In this document: positions 1 to 8,055 of the stretch, piece after piece | How the letters are laid out: each line of letters opens with the position of its first letter | How positions within the stretch are numbered: position 1 is the stretch's first letter | Origin: an uncultured Eubacteriales bacterium | GTDB lineage: Bacteria > Bacillota > Clostridia > Christensenellales > QALW01 | DNA length: 10,428 bases | NCBI GenBank assembly: GCA_900552055.1 | Contig: URYI01000066.1 | Location: forward strand, 1 to 10,428 | Reading direction: 5' to 3' | The notes under the pieces: generated by a model | Seen by the model: the letters and a program-made list of their open reading frames with translations, nothing else | Databases searched by the model: none | Told to the model about the DNA's origin: nothing | Position numbers and translations under genes: made by a program

Positions 1-3
1 TTT

Positions 4-43
4 AAGGGGGATACTCTCTTTCGAGAAAGAGAGTATCCCCCTT
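4..43. terminator. Perfect 18-bp inverted repeat, probable terminator of an upstream gene
   Basis: Bases 4-21 and 26-43 are perfect inverted copies (18 bp) around the 4-base spacer CGAG. The outer end is GGGGG paired with CCCCC, then AAG/CTT, with only three T residues after the right arm. The shape fits an intrinsic terminator usable from either side, although the T run is short. It lies just before the radC promoter, so it probably insulates radC from a gene left of the window. A protein-binding palindrome is an alternative reading. Confidence 0.55.
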
Positions 44-85
44 TGCCTGCGCATCTCCCCGCGGGAGATAAAATTCAAAAAACAC

Positions 86-114
86 TTGTACGATTTTTCT
101 CTCCGTGATAAAAT
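86..114 (+). promoter_or_regulatory. Putative SigA-type promoter of radC-uvrB
   Basis: A TTGTAC box at 86-91 and a TAAAAT box at 109-114 are separated by exactly 17 bases. The -10 matches the consensus at 5 of 6 positions, the -35 at 3 of 6. Transcription would start near 121 and leave a leader of about 65 bases containing a small hairpin (TGCCGC at 144-149 with GCGGCA at 155-160). I see no GAAC-N4-GTTC type LexA box here, so SOS control is not indicated. Prediction from sequence only. Confidence 0.4.
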
Positions 115-186
115 ACAATATTAAGACAAAAATAGGAGAAGACTGCCGCGTTTTGCGGCAAAAACGCCCCGGAAAGGAGAGCACAC

Positions 187-888
187 ATGCCGGTACACGA
201 AGGACATCGCTCGCGCAAAAAAGAGCAGTTCCGCGCCCACGGGCTCGATGCGTTCGCCGACCACGAGGTGCTCGAGCTTCTCCTTTACTACGCCGTGCCG
301 CGGCAGGATACGACCCCTATCGCGCACCGGCTGATGGAAAAATTCGGCTCGCTCGACGCGGTGTTTGCCGCCGATCGCGCGGCGCTTGAGGAGGTCGAGG
401 GTATCGGCGAGAACGCCTCGACGCTCATCTCGCTCATGTTCCCGCTGATGCGCCGCATCCGCGCGTCCTCCGGCGCGCACGAGACGATTCTCAGCGATAC
501 CGAGCAGGCGGGCGCGTACTTTTTAGACCTCTTTTTCGGCGAGCGGGAGGAAAAGCTCTACGAAGCGTGTCTTGATGCCAAGGGCCGCCTCCTCGCTTGC
601 CATTTGGTCGCCGAGGGCGACACGGACAGCGTCCAGCTCAATATGCGCAAAATTGTGGAAAACGCGCTCAAGTGCGGCGCGAGCAGCGTGCTTCTTTCCC
701 ACAACCACCCGAGCGGCGTGGCGCTCCCCTCCCCCGCGGACAACGCGACGACGCTGTCGGTCTTCGACGCGCTGCGCACCGTGGGAGTCGAGCTTGCCGA
801 CCACATCATCGTCGCGGACGACGACTTCGTCTCGCTGCGGCACAACGGGCTTCTGCCCGAAAGAAAGGGAAACGGATATGGAATTTAA
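187..888 (+). CDS. radC: RadC family JAB/MPN domain protein
   Basis: This 233-residue protein has the standard RadC plan and about the usual length. Residues 1-60 are the N-terminal helical (UPF0758) part, and a helix-hairpin-helix motif lies around 66-80 ([11 protein letters not shown]). The C-terminal JAB/MPN metalloprotease-like domain covers about 100-225. Its metal-binding signature is SHNHPSG at 171-177 followed by PSPAD, giving H172, H174 and D185, so the metal site looks intact. Start ATG 187 follows AAGGAG (174-179) at 7 bases. RadC was historically linked to DNA repair, but a direct repair function has not held up well and its substrate is unknown. The gene overlaps uvrB by 11 bases, suggesting translational coupling. 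Codon use is rich in C and G at third positions and almost free of ATA and AGG, unlike most of the window. Confidence 0.95.
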   Translation: MPVHEGHRSRKKEQFRAHGLDAFADHEVLELLLYYAVPRQDTTPIAHRLMEKFGSLDAVFAADRAALEEVEGIGENASTLISLMFPLMRRIRASSGAHETILSDTEQAGAYFLDLFFGEREEKLYEACLDAKGRLLACHLVAEGDTDSVQLNMRKIVENALKCGASSVLLSHNHPSGVALPSPADNATTLSVFDALRTVGVELADHIIVADDDFVSLRHNGLLPERKGNGYGI

Positions 889-2833
889 GCTGCACGCGCC
901 CTTCAAGCCCACGGGCGACCAGCCCGAAGCGATAAAAAAACTGACCGAAGGAATTCAGAACGGTCTTAGGGAGCAGGTGCTGCTTGGGGTTACGGGTTCG
1001 GGCAAAACCTTTACAATGGCTAATATTATAGCTAATATTAACCGCCCTACCTTGGTGCTGGCGCATAATAAAACTTTAGCGGCTCAGCTGTGCAGCGAAT
1101 TCCGTGAATATTTTCCTGAAAACGCTGTGGAATATTTCGTGTCCTTTTATGACTATTACCGGCCTGAAGCCTATATACCCACTACCGATGTTTATATAGA
1201 AAAGGAGGCCGAAAGCAACGAAGAGATAGAAAAATTGCGGCACAGCGCTACGGCCGCCCTGCAGGAGAGACGGGACGTGATAGTAGTGGCTTCGGTATCC
1301 TGCATATACGGACTGGGCGATCCTAAGGAGTATAAGCAGATGGCATTATCCATAAGGCAGGGCGCGGAAATTAAGCGCGCGGATCTGCTTGCGCGCTTGG
1401 TTGAAATTCAGTATGAGCGCAATGATGTTGATTTCTTCCGCGGCACTTTCAGAGTGCGTGGAGACTGCGTGGAGATTTACCCTCCTTCCAGCGAGGATAA
1501 GGCTGTACGGGTAGAATTTTTCGGGGATGAGGTGGACAGGATATGCGAAGTAGACGTATTGAGCGGCAGGCCCTTAGTTGAATATAAGCATATAATGATT
1601 TTTCCCAACACCCATTATATTGCGGGGCAGGAGCGCATGAAAGAAGCTGTTGTACAGATAGAGAAGGATATGCGCGAGCAGGAAGAGCTTTTTATCAAGC
1701 AGGGGAAGCTGCTTGAGGCTCAGCGGATAAGCCAGAGAACCAGCTATGACCTTGAAATGATAAAGGAGATAGGCTACTGCCAAGGAATTGAAAACTATTC
1801 ACGTTATATGGACGGCCGGGCGCCTGGTGAAGCGCCGTATACTCTGCTGGACTATTTCCCTGATGATTTTCTTTTAATGGTGGACGAATCTCATGCCACG
1901 CTGCCTCAGGTGCGTTCTATGTATTTGGGGGACCGCGCGCGCAAGGAGAGGCTGGTGGAATTTGGATTCAGGCTGCCCAGTGCGCTGGATAACCGGCCTC
2001 TTAATTTTGACGAATTTTGGGCGCATATTGGGCAGATGGTATGCGTAAGCGCTACACCGGCTGAATTTGAGCTGTCCAGAGCGGGCGAAGTGGCCGAGCA
2101 GATAGTCAGGCCGACGGGGTTATTGGACCCTGAAATAATAGTTGTGCCTGTCAAGAACCAGATAGACGACCTTGTGAGCCGGATAGGGGAAGTAACTAAG
2201 AGAGGATACAGAACGCTTGTTACTACTCTTACTAAGCGCATGGCTGAAATGCTTACCGATTATTTAAACGATATAGATATAAAGGCGAAGTATATGCATT
2301 CGGATGTGCATACTTTGGAGCGCATGGAGCTAATCCGGGATTTGAGATTAGGAGAGTTTGACGTGCTGGTAGGCATCAATTTGCTGCGCGAGGGACTGGA
2401 TCTGCCCGAAGTGGCTATGGTAGCTATTTTGGATGCGGATAAAGAGGGCTTTTTGAGGTCTGAGAGGTCTTTGATTCAGACTATTGGCCGCGCTGCGCGC
2501 AATAGCGAGGGCAAGGTTATTTTATATGCGGACAGGATAACTGATTCCATGAAAAGGGCTATGGACGAAACCAATAGGCGCCGGGCTAAACAGGATAAGT
2601 ACAATAAGGAACATGGAATAATACCTAAGACGATAATTAAGCCTATAAGTGAGGTGCTGGAAATTTCTAAGCCTGTTAAAGAGACGGAAGGCAAGATGGA
2701 TATTGCTGATGTTAAGGCGGAAATTGCACGGCTGGAGAAGGAAATGCTTAGGGCGGCTAAGGAGTTGGATTTTGAGGCGGCAGCCAAATATAGGGATGCG
2801 CTCAAATTACTGAGGCTGGGCCTGGACGACTAA
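878..2833 (+). CDS. uvrB: UvrABC excinuclease subunit B, DNA damage-verifying helicase
   Basis: The 651-residue protein is complete and close to the family's usual 660-670. UvrB receives DNA from UvrA, verifies the lesion by limited strand opening, and recruits UvrC. Visible motifs: Walker A GVTGSGKT (37-44); the beta-hairpin [11 protein letters not shown] (91-101), which threads between strands; DESH box (336-339); SAT motif (391-393); motif [13 protein letters not shown] (499-510); motif [11 protein letters not shown] (534-542); and a C-terminal UVR coiled-coil domain (about 612-647) that binds UvrC. ATG 878 is chosen because [16 protein letters not shown] is the conserved N-terminus and AAGGGA lies upstream; the frame is also open further upstream, but only as a shadow of radC. 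The first 18 or so codons share radC's GC-rich codon style, whereas the remainder uses ATA, AGG, TAT and GAT freely. Confidence 0.97.
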   Translation: MEFKLHAPFKPTGDQPEAIKKLTEGIQNGLREQVLLGVTGSGKTFTMANIIANINRPTLVLAHNKTLAAQLCSEFREYFPENAVEYFVSFYDYYRPEAYIPTTDVYIEKEAESNEEIEKLRHSATAALQERRDVIVVASVSCIYGLGDPKEYKQMALSIRQGAEIKRADLLARLVEIQYERNDVDFFRGTFRVRGDCVEIYPPSSEDKAVRVEFFGDEVDRICEVDVLSGRPLVEYKHIMIFPNTHYIAGQERMKEAVVQIEKDMREQEELFIKQGKLLEAQRISQRTSYDLEMIKEIGYCQGIENYSRYMDGRAPGEAPYTLLDYFPDDFLLMVDESHATLPQVRSMYLGDRARKERLVEFGFRLPSALDNRPLNFDEFWAHIGQMVCVSATPAEFELSRAGEVAEQIVRPTGLLDPEIIVVPVKNQIDDLVSRIGEVTKRGYRTLVTTLTKRMAEMLTDYLNDIDIKAKYMHSDVHTLERMELIRDLRLGEFDVLVGINLLREGLDLPEVAMVAILDADKEGFLRSERSLIQTIGRAARNSEGKVILYADRITDSMKRAMDETNRRRAKQDKYNKEHGIIPKTIIKPISEVLEISKPVKETEGKMDIADVKAEIARLEKEMLRAAKELDFEAAAKYRDALKLLRLGLDD

Positions 2834-3040
2834 GCTGCGGGAACCGCCGGGGCGCGGGCGGGATTATATGGGTCCCGGCAGGCTGCGGCGTTTGGCAGGC
2901 TTTCAGCCTGCCCGGCCGGGCCGAAGGCCCGCCCGGCGGCCGCTTGCGGCCGCAAACGCCGCGGCTGACGGGGCCGTCCCAGCCGTTAGGCGGGGACACC
3001 TTTAAAGGGCGGGGCGCCCCTTGCGGGGGATATACCTGAT
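2834..3040. repeat. GC-rich intergenic island with nested hairpins
   Basis: The spacer between uvrB and the acetyltransferase gene is strikingly GC-rich against its flanks. An outer stem pairs 2885-2893 (GCGGCGTTT) with 2954-2962 (AAACGCCGC). It encloses three perfect hairpins: GGCAGGCT (2894-2901) with AGCCTGCC (2905-2912); CGGGCC (2917-2922) with GGCCCG (2926-2931); and GCGGCCGC (2936-2943) with GCGGCCGC (2946-2953). To the right are a stem CGGCTG/CAGCCG (2962-2967, 2980-2985), CCTTTAAAGG (2999-3008) and GGGGCGCCCC (3011-3020). No coding signal is convincing on either strand. It may be a dispersed intergenic repeat or a structured 3' end of the uvrB transcript; no T run follows the main hairpins, so it is not a typical intrinsic terminator. 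Confidence 0.6.
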
Positions 3041-3061
3041 TTTTGCATAAGGGGTAAATAA

Positions 3062-3571
3062 ATGGTACTGGATACAGCGCGATTGATACTTCGCCATATG
3101 AATCAGAACGATTATAAGTCACTGTGTAAAATATTGCAGGATGAGGCGGTTATGTATGCTTATAACGGAGTGTTCAGCAATAATGAGGTGCAGGAATGGC
3201 TGGATAGACAACTCTTGCGTTATCGTGATTTCGGCTTTGGCCTTTGGGCTGTTGTTTTAAAGGAAACAAATGAAATGATAGGCCAGTGCGGCTTGAGCGT
3301 GCAGCCCTGGAAGGGCAGGAAAGTGCTTGAAATAGGTTATTTGTTTCAAAAGGCCTGTTGGCATAAGGGTTATGCCTCAGAGGCAGCAAAGGCATGCAAA
3401 CGTTATGCCTTTGAACATTTAAAGGCGCAGGAGGTTTTTTCTATAATTAACGATACAAACGCAGCGTCAAAAAAAGTAGCTCTGCGTAATGGCATGTCGC
3501 TTATTGATACCTGGCAGAAGCGCTATAGAGGTATGGAGATGCTGTGTTGCCTGTATTCGGTAAAAAAATAA
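3062..3571 (+). CDS. GNAT family N-acetyltransferase (RimJ/RimL-like)
   Basis: The 169-residue protein has the Acetyltransf_3 layout. It opens with TARLILRHMNQNDY (5-18), the beta-1 strand typical of RimJ/RimL-like acetyltransferases. The acetyl-CoA pyrophosphate-binding region is about 94-109 (LFQKACWHKGYASEAA, the Q-x-x-G-x-A type loop). NDTNAASKKVALRNGM (130-145) is the conserved segment near the C-terminus, with N133 and S136 in the usual places. It would transfer an acetyl group from acetyl-CoA to an amine; the substrate cannot be read from sequence and could be a protein N-terminus or a small molecule. ATG 3062 follows AAGGGG (3049-3054) at 7 bases. It lies between uvrB and uvrA on the same strand, but no functional tie to repair is evident. 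Codon style matches uvrA. Confidence 0.88.
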   Translation: MVLDTARLILRHMNQNDYKSLCKILQDEAVMYAYNGVFSNNEVQEWLDRQLLRYRDFGFGLWAVVLKETNEMIGQCGLSVQPWKGRKVLEIGYLFQKACWHKGYASEAAKACKRYAFEHLKAQEVFSIINDTNAASKKVALRNGMSLIDTWQKRYRGMEMLCCLYSVKK

Positions 3572-3614
3572 TAAATACAGAGATGTTATCTTTATGAACT
3601 GGGAAGGACTGCCA

Positions 3615-3643
3615 TTGCGGGGCGGAGAATTTTCGTTTATAAT
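3615..3643 (+). promoter_or_regulatory. Putative SigA-type promoter of uvrA
   Basis: A perfect TATAAT at 3638-3643 is preceded by TTGCGG at 3615-3620 with a 17-base spacer. Transcription would begin near 3650, leaving a leader of about 77 bases before uvrA. A promoter here would let uvrA be transcribed separately from uvrB and the acetyltransferase gene. I see no palindrome resembling a Gram-positive LexA box in the 155-base gap (3572-3726). Nothing else in that gap is recognisable. Confidence 0.5.
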
Positions 3644-3726
3644 GCTTTTGGATTCTGCTATGTTGCTTTAATTTATGCTAAGCGGGAAGACCAAAGATAA
3701 ATACATAAGTATACGGGAGAAAATTC

Positions 3727-6573
3727 ATGAGGGATAATATAAGTATTAAGGGTGCAAGGGTAAATAATTTAAAAAATATAGATTTAGAAATTCCCCGGAA
3801 TAAGCTGATTGTTTTTACGGGGCTTTCGGGTTCTGGCAAAACCTCGCTGGCTTTTGATACGCTGTATGCTGAAGGGCAGCGCCGGTATGTGGAGTCTCTT
3901 TCCAGTTATGCCAGACAGTTTCTCGGTCAGATGGAAAAGCCCGATGTTGATTATATAGACGGCTTAAGTCCGGCTATCAGCATTGACCAGAAGACCACAG
4001 GCCGTAATCCGCGTTCAACGGTAGGCACGGTTACTGAGATACACGACTATCTGCGCCTGCTGTATGCGCGTATTGGCATTCCTCATTGTCCTAAATGCGG
4101 GCGCCGCATAGAACAGCAGACTATAGACCAGATGGTGGACAGGGTTATGGCGCTGCCCGAAGGTACGCGTATCCAGATTATGGCGCCTGTTATAAGGGGA
4201 AGAAAGGGCGAATATAACAAGCTGCTGGAGGATATGCGCAAAAGCGGATATGTGCGCGTTCGGATAGACGGGCAGATGTACGAACTGAGCGATGATATAA
4301 CCATTGATAAAAAGAAAAAGCATAACATTGAAATTGTTGTGGACAGAATTATTATCCGGCCGGACGGCGCTACCCGTGTTGCTGATTCGCTGGAGAATGC
4401 GCTTTCTTTGGCTGACGGCCTTGCCTTAGTGGATATAATAGACGGTGGCGAAATGCTTTTCTCTCAGAATTATTCTTGTGTGGAATGCGGGATAAGCATA
4501 GAGGAGCTGGAGCCGCGCTCTTTTTCTTTCAACAGCCCTTTCGGCGCTTGTCCGGCCTGTACCGGCCTGGGTATGCAGAGCAGGATTTCTCCCGAATTGA
4601 TTATTGCCCATCCTGACCGTTCTCTTGCCAGTGGCGCAATAAAAATTTCAGGCTGGAGCAGCCTTTCAGATGATTCCATAAGCCTTACGGCTTACCGGGG
4701 CCTGGCCGAGCATTACGGTTTTGATATAAATACTCCTATATGCGAATTGCCCGAAGAAATAGTAAATATTCTAATGTACGGTTCGGGTGAGGAAAAAATT
4801 CAGTTCACCATTAAAACCGGCCGGCATGAGAGAAAGTATGAGCAGCCCTTTGAAGGTATAGTGAGATCTCTGGAAAGGCGGTTCCGAGAAACGAGCAGCG
4901 AGATGGTCAAGCAGGAAATAGGGCAGTATATGGTTATGGAACCCTGCCCTGTTTGTCTTGGCCTGAGGCTCAAGCCAGAAGTGCTGGCCGTTACCGTAGG
5001 AGATTTGAACATAGCGCAGTTAAGCCTGCTTTCGGTAAAGGAAGCAAAGGCTTTTATGGAAAATTTAAAGCTTACCCCTAAGGAGAGCATGATTGCCGAG
5101 CGTATTCTTAAGGAGATATGTACGCGCTTGTCATTTTTGTGCAACGTAGGCCTGGATTATTTGACATTGGCCCGCTCGGCGGTCACTCTTTCGGGCGGCG
5201 AGGCTCAGCGTATAAGGCTGGCCACTCAGATAGGCGCGGGGCTTATGGGCGTATTGTATATTCTGGACGAACCCAGCATAGGCCTGCATCAGAGGGATAA
5301 CGGACGGCTGCTTTCTGCGCTCAAGGGCCTGCGCGATTTAGGAAATACCTTGATAGTAGTAGAGCATGATGAAGAGACAATGATGGAAGCGGACTACCTT
5401 GTGGATATAGGTCCGGGCGCGGGGGTTCACGGCGGCGAGGTGGTTGCCGCGGGAACGCCTAGGGAGGTTATGGAGAATGAACGCTCGATAACGGGCGCTT
5501 ATCTTTCGGGCCGCAAGATTATTCCCGTCCCCAAAGAGAGAGTTAAGCCCGGCCTTAAATGGATAAAAATTAAAGGAGCGGAGGAAAACAATCTTAAGAG
5601 CATAAACGTGGATATTCCAGTAGGCCTTATTACATGCGTTACGGGCGTATCCGGTTCGGGCAAAAGCTCCCTTGTAAACGGCGTGCTCTATAAGAATCTT
5701 GCCCGGCTGCTTAACGGCTCTAAAATAGTGGGAGGGAAATGCAAGCGTATAGACGGGGTTCAGAATCTGGACAAGATTATTGTTATAGACCAGTCTCCCA
5801 TAGGGCGTACCCCGCGCTCAAATCCTGCAACTTATACGGGCGTATTTGATCCTATAAGGAATTTATTCGCACAGACTGCTGATGCAAAGGTGCGGGGATA
5901 TAACAGCGGACGCTTCAGCTTTAACGTCAAGGGCGGGCGCTGCGAGGCGTGCGCGGGAGACGGCGTTTTGAAAATTGAAATGCATTTTATGCCTGATATC
6001 TATGTGCCCTGCGAGGTATGCAAGGGCAGGAGGTATAACCGCGAGACGCTGGAGGTTAAATATAAGGGCAAAAATATTTATGATGTTCTGGAAATGACAG
6101 TGGAAGACGCGCTGGGATTCTTCAGCAGCCTGCCCATGATTTCTAAAAAGCTTCAGACTCTTTACGATGTGGGCCTGGGCTATATAAAGCTGGGGCAGCC
6201 TTCCACAACTCTTTCGGGCGGCGAGGCCCAGCGTGTTAAATTAGCTACCGAGCTTTCACGAGCGAGCACGGGCCGCACGATATATATACTGGACGAGCCT
6301 ACTACTGGATTGCATACCGATGACGTGGCCAAGCTGATAAAGATATTGGAGAGACTGCGCAGCGGCGGGAATACGGTGGTTGTGATAGAGCATAATCTGG
6401 ATGTCATAAAGTGCGCGGATTATTGCATAGATTTAGGCCCTGAAGGCGGCGACCGCGGCGGCAGGATAGTGGCGACGGGCACGCCTGAAGAGATAGCGAC
6501 GGTAGAGGGCAGCTATACGGGCGAATATCTTAAAAAGGCACTGGCCTGGAAAAAGAAAAGCAGCAGGAAATAA
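3727..6573 (+). CDS. uvrA: UvrABC excinuclease subunit A, damage-recognition ATPase
   Basis: The full-length 948-residue protein has two fused ABC-type ATPase modules. UvrA dimers scan DNA for distortions and load UvrB onto the lesion. Module 1: Walker A GLSGSGKT (32-39), zinc ligands C251, C254, C275 and C278 in the signature insertion, signature LSGGEAQR (488-495), Walker B ILDEP (512-516). Module 2: Walker A GVSGSGKS (640-647), zinc module C739, C742, C762 and C765, signature LSGGEAQR (829-836), Walker B ILDEP (854-858). An extra CPKC pair is at 121-124. All key residues appear intact. ATG 3727 follows GGGAGA (3715-3720) at 6 bases. Most of the window's ATA and AGG codon style is well represented here. 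The usual uvrB-uvrA pairing of Bacillota is interrupted by the acetyltransferase gene. Confidence 0.98.
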   Translation: MRDNISIKGARVNNLKNIDLEIPRNKLIVFTGLSGSGKTSLAFDTLYAEGQRRYVESLSSYARQFLGQMEKPDVDYIDGLSPAISIDQKTTGRNPRSTVGTVTEIHDYLRLLYARIGIPHCPKCGRRIEQQTIDQMVDRVMALPEGTRIQIMAPVIRGRKGEYNKLLEDMRKSGYVRVRIDGQMYELSDDITIDKKKKHNIEIVVDRIIIRPDGATRVADSLENALSLADGLALVDIIDGGEMLFSQNYSCVECGISIEELEPRSFSFNSPFGACPACTGLGMQSRISPELIIAHPDRSLASGAIKISGWSSLSDDSISLTAYRGLAEHYGFDINTPICELPEEIVNILMYGSGEEKIQFTIKTGRHERKYEQPFEGIVRSLERRFRETSSEMVKQEIGQYMVMEPCPVCLGLRLKPEVLAVTVGDLNIAQLSLLSVKEAKAFMENLKLTPKESMIAERILKEICTRLSFLCNVGLDYLTLARSAVTLSGGEAQRIRLATQIGAGLMGVLYILDEPSIGLHQRDNGRLLSALKGLRDLGNTLIVVEHDEETMMEADYLVDIGPGAGVHGGEVVAAGTPREVMENERSITGAYLSGRKIIPVPKERVKPGLKWIKIKGAEENNLKSINVDIPVGLITCVTGVSGSGKSSLVNGVLYKNLARLLNGSKIVGGKCKRIDGVQNLDKIIVIDQSPIGRTPRSNPATYTGVFDPIRNLFAQTADAKVRGYNSGRFSFNVKGGRCEACAGDGVLKIEMHFMPDIYVPCEVCKGRRYNRETLEVKYKGKNIYDVLEMTVEDALGFFSSLPMISKKLQTLYDVGLGYIKLGQPSTTLSGGEAQRVKLATELSRASTGRTIYILDEPTTGLHTDDVAKLIKILERLRSGGNTVVVIEHNLDVIKCADYCIDLGPEGGDRGGRIVATGTPEEIATVEGSYTGEYLKKALAWKKKSSRK

Positions 6574-6587
6574 AAAATTCAGAAATA

Positions 6588-6664
6588 AAGCATGCCGTAA
6601 AATTGAACCGGATATATGTAAAAATATAAGTCCGGTTGAATTTTGCGGCATGCTTCATATTTTT
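6588..6664. terminator. Long hairpin terminator between converging genes
   Basis: Arms 6588-6612 and 6631-6655 are inverted copies over 25 bases with two mismatches, around an 18-base AT-rich loop. On the plus strand the stem is followed by TTTTT at 6660-6664, suiting termination of uvrA, which ends 14 bases before the hairpin. On the minus strand the stem is followed by interrupted T runs reaching about 6571, so it could also stop transcription of the converging minus-strand gene. The stem is longer than a usual terminator, so a degenerate small mobile repeat is another possibility. Confidence 0.7.
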
Positions 6665-6891
6665 GAAAAATGCGGTTTTGGCAGTACAATAGAGAAAAAA
6701 GGCCCTTTGCTTGCAAATTGCTTAAATTATGCGGCGGTGAAAGGTATTTTGCCGCCATGCTCCCTTAAGGCCCCATAAATTTAATATGCACGGAATGGCT
6801 ATATGTGGAGCATATTTGCCGCTCCAAAAGCTTTATAATGTTTTCTATGCGGCATTAGAGCATAAAATCTCTTAAATTTGGCGTCTTTTAT
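6665..6891. other. Non-coding spacer with two small hairpins
   Basis: I see no supportable gene here. Two short stems are visible: GGCGG (6733-6737) with CCGCC (6752-6756), and TGGAGC (6806-6811) with GCTCCA (6821-6826). Neither is followed by a convincing T run on either strand. The stretch lies past the 3' end of the minus-strand gene that stops at 6892, so these may be parts of its transcript's 3' end. Confidence 0.4.
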
Positions 6892-8055
6892 TTATTCTCT
6901 GTCTGCCAGCACTGCGATGATGCCCATAGCTCCGCCAAAAAGTCCCCAAGATGCAAGCCCCATAGCCAGCCAGGGAATTTCCGCAAATGATGAAGGAATG
7001 TTCTGCGGCTGGCCTAGTATAACGCAGACGGCTGCTGTAAACAGCATAAAGCATATGGTTGAAAGTGTGCTGAACAAGCCGCCGGCAGCAGCAAATATAA
7101 AGAAAAATAATTTCAAGCGGGATATTTTGACGCCGGCTATTTTCTTTTGCTCTTCTTTTGAGAGCTTTATAAGTTCGGCCTTTTTAACGGCTATATCAAC
7201 CTCCATTCTCAGACGGCAGGTTTGATGGCTGCTGAGGCCTTCATCATTAAATGAAATCCGCCGGCATATTCGGCGGTCTGCTGCATTAAACAGGCAGGAA
7301 TAAATATCTCCGGGGATTTCATTTTTCCTTAGAAATTGCGTGCCGCAAATAAAGTCGATGGAAAATCTGCCGTTAAAGTAGTTTTCAAAGCAATAAATAT
7401 GATATACAGCATTTTTACCTGGGCCTACAATGTAATCCATATTGTAAGACTCAAACAAATGGAAGCCGCGTGTTATGCCTGTTTTTGTGAAATGAGGATA
7501 CTGTCTGGTATATCCGCGGCCTTTTATAAGCTGCTGGATTTCGTATCGGGCTTTTTTGTGCAGTTCGGTTGAATATATCTCGGCTTTTGTGGGATAGCCT
7601 GCTTGAGATGCGGTAATGATATTAAAAAACTCTCTCCAAAGCGGTTCATATTTTTGATTGCTCAGTTTGGAAATAAGCCGCTGCTTGATATGCGCTTTTC
7701 TGCCGGCTCCTATATGTTTGTTCTCAAGTTTTTGCATAAGAGGCAGCAATTCTTTGTAGCCTAATTTTGTTATGCAGGAATTAAACTGCTGGAAGCCGGA
7801 TGGGGAAGAGTCATCAGTATTGCTTGTCGCAGAGGTCAATTCGGAAATAACAAAAAGCAGTGGAAGGATTTCTTTTTCCTGAACGTTTAAATATTCGCTG
7901 CCTAAAAACCGCTTTTGGGTTATTGCACATGATAGGTCTGCAAGATAGTGCCATGGCTTATTGCAAAACAGATGCGCTTCGGCTTTATATACAATAATAT
8001 CTATCCTGGCTTTTGAAAAATATATATTAAATGGCGCGGCAAAAACCTCTCCGTT
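6892..8055 (-). CDS. C-terminal part of a frameshifted, unrecognised membrane-anchored protein
   Basis: This frame is open from a stop at 8077-8079 down to TAA at 6892-6894. It holds no ATG in its first 80 codons; the first conventional alternative start is TTG at 7837-7839, with no good ribosome binding site, yet protein-like sequence continues well upstream of it. It therefore reads best as the continuation of the frame starting at 8474, entered by a frameshift near 8054-8059. Taken from codon AAC 8053-8055 it supplies 387 residues. The soluble part is rich in basic and aromatic residues, with several Cys in the second half. The last 73 residues hold a long hydrophobic stretch (LFFFIFAAAGGLFSTL onward, about 30 residues), a short polar loop and a second membrane helix (WLAMGLASWGLFGGAMGIIA), ending ADRE. 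I do not recognise the family and assign no function. Confidence 0.6.
   Translation of the reverse strand, partial: NGEVFAAPFNIYFSKARIDIIVYKAEAHLFCNKPWHYLADLSCAITQKRFLGSEYLNVQEKEILPLLFVISELTSATSNTDDSSPSGFQQFNSCITKLGYKELLPLMQKLENKHIGAGRKAHIKQRLISKLSNQKYEPLWREFFNIITASQAGYPTKAEIYSTELHKKARYEIQQLIKGRGYTRQYPHFTKTGITRGFHLFESYNMDYIVGPGKNAVYHIYCFENYFNGRFSIDFICGTQFLRKNEIPGDIYSCLFNAADRRICRRISFNDEGLSSHQTCRLRMEVDIAVKKAELIKLSKEEQKKIAGVKISRLKLFFFIFAAAGGLFSTLSTICFMLFTAAVCVILGQPQNIPSSFAEIPWLAMGLASWGLFGGAMGIIAVLADRE

Noticed and set aside
572..877. In-frame upstream extension of uvrB inside radC (102 extra codons)
   Set aside because: The extension is a shadow of radC in GC-rich sequence with low-complexity Ser, Thr, Arg and Ala content. 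Conserved UvrB N-terminal sequence begins exactly at ATG 878.
2802..3122. Minus-strand open frame of 106 codons over the GC-rich island
   Set aside because: It overlaps the 3' end of uvrB and the 5' end of the acetyltransferase gene, is rich in Pro, Gly and Arg as expected for random GC-rich sequence, and spans the hairpins.
3572..3726. LexA (SOS) box ahead of uvrA
   Set aside because: I looked for a GAAC-N4-GTTC type palindrome and found only an isolated GAAC at 3595-3598 without a partner.
6694..6712. Minus-strand terminator at the AAAGGGCCTTTTTT stretch
   Set aside because: The apparent inverted repeat leaves almost no loop, so it cannot form a proper hairpin; the longer stem at 6588-6655 is a better terminator.
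6892..7839. Independent gene starting at TTG 7839 on the minus strand
   Set aside because: Protein-like sequence continues in frame for about 70 codons upstream of that TTG and joins the 8474 frame through a one-base shift, so a separate start there is unlikely.
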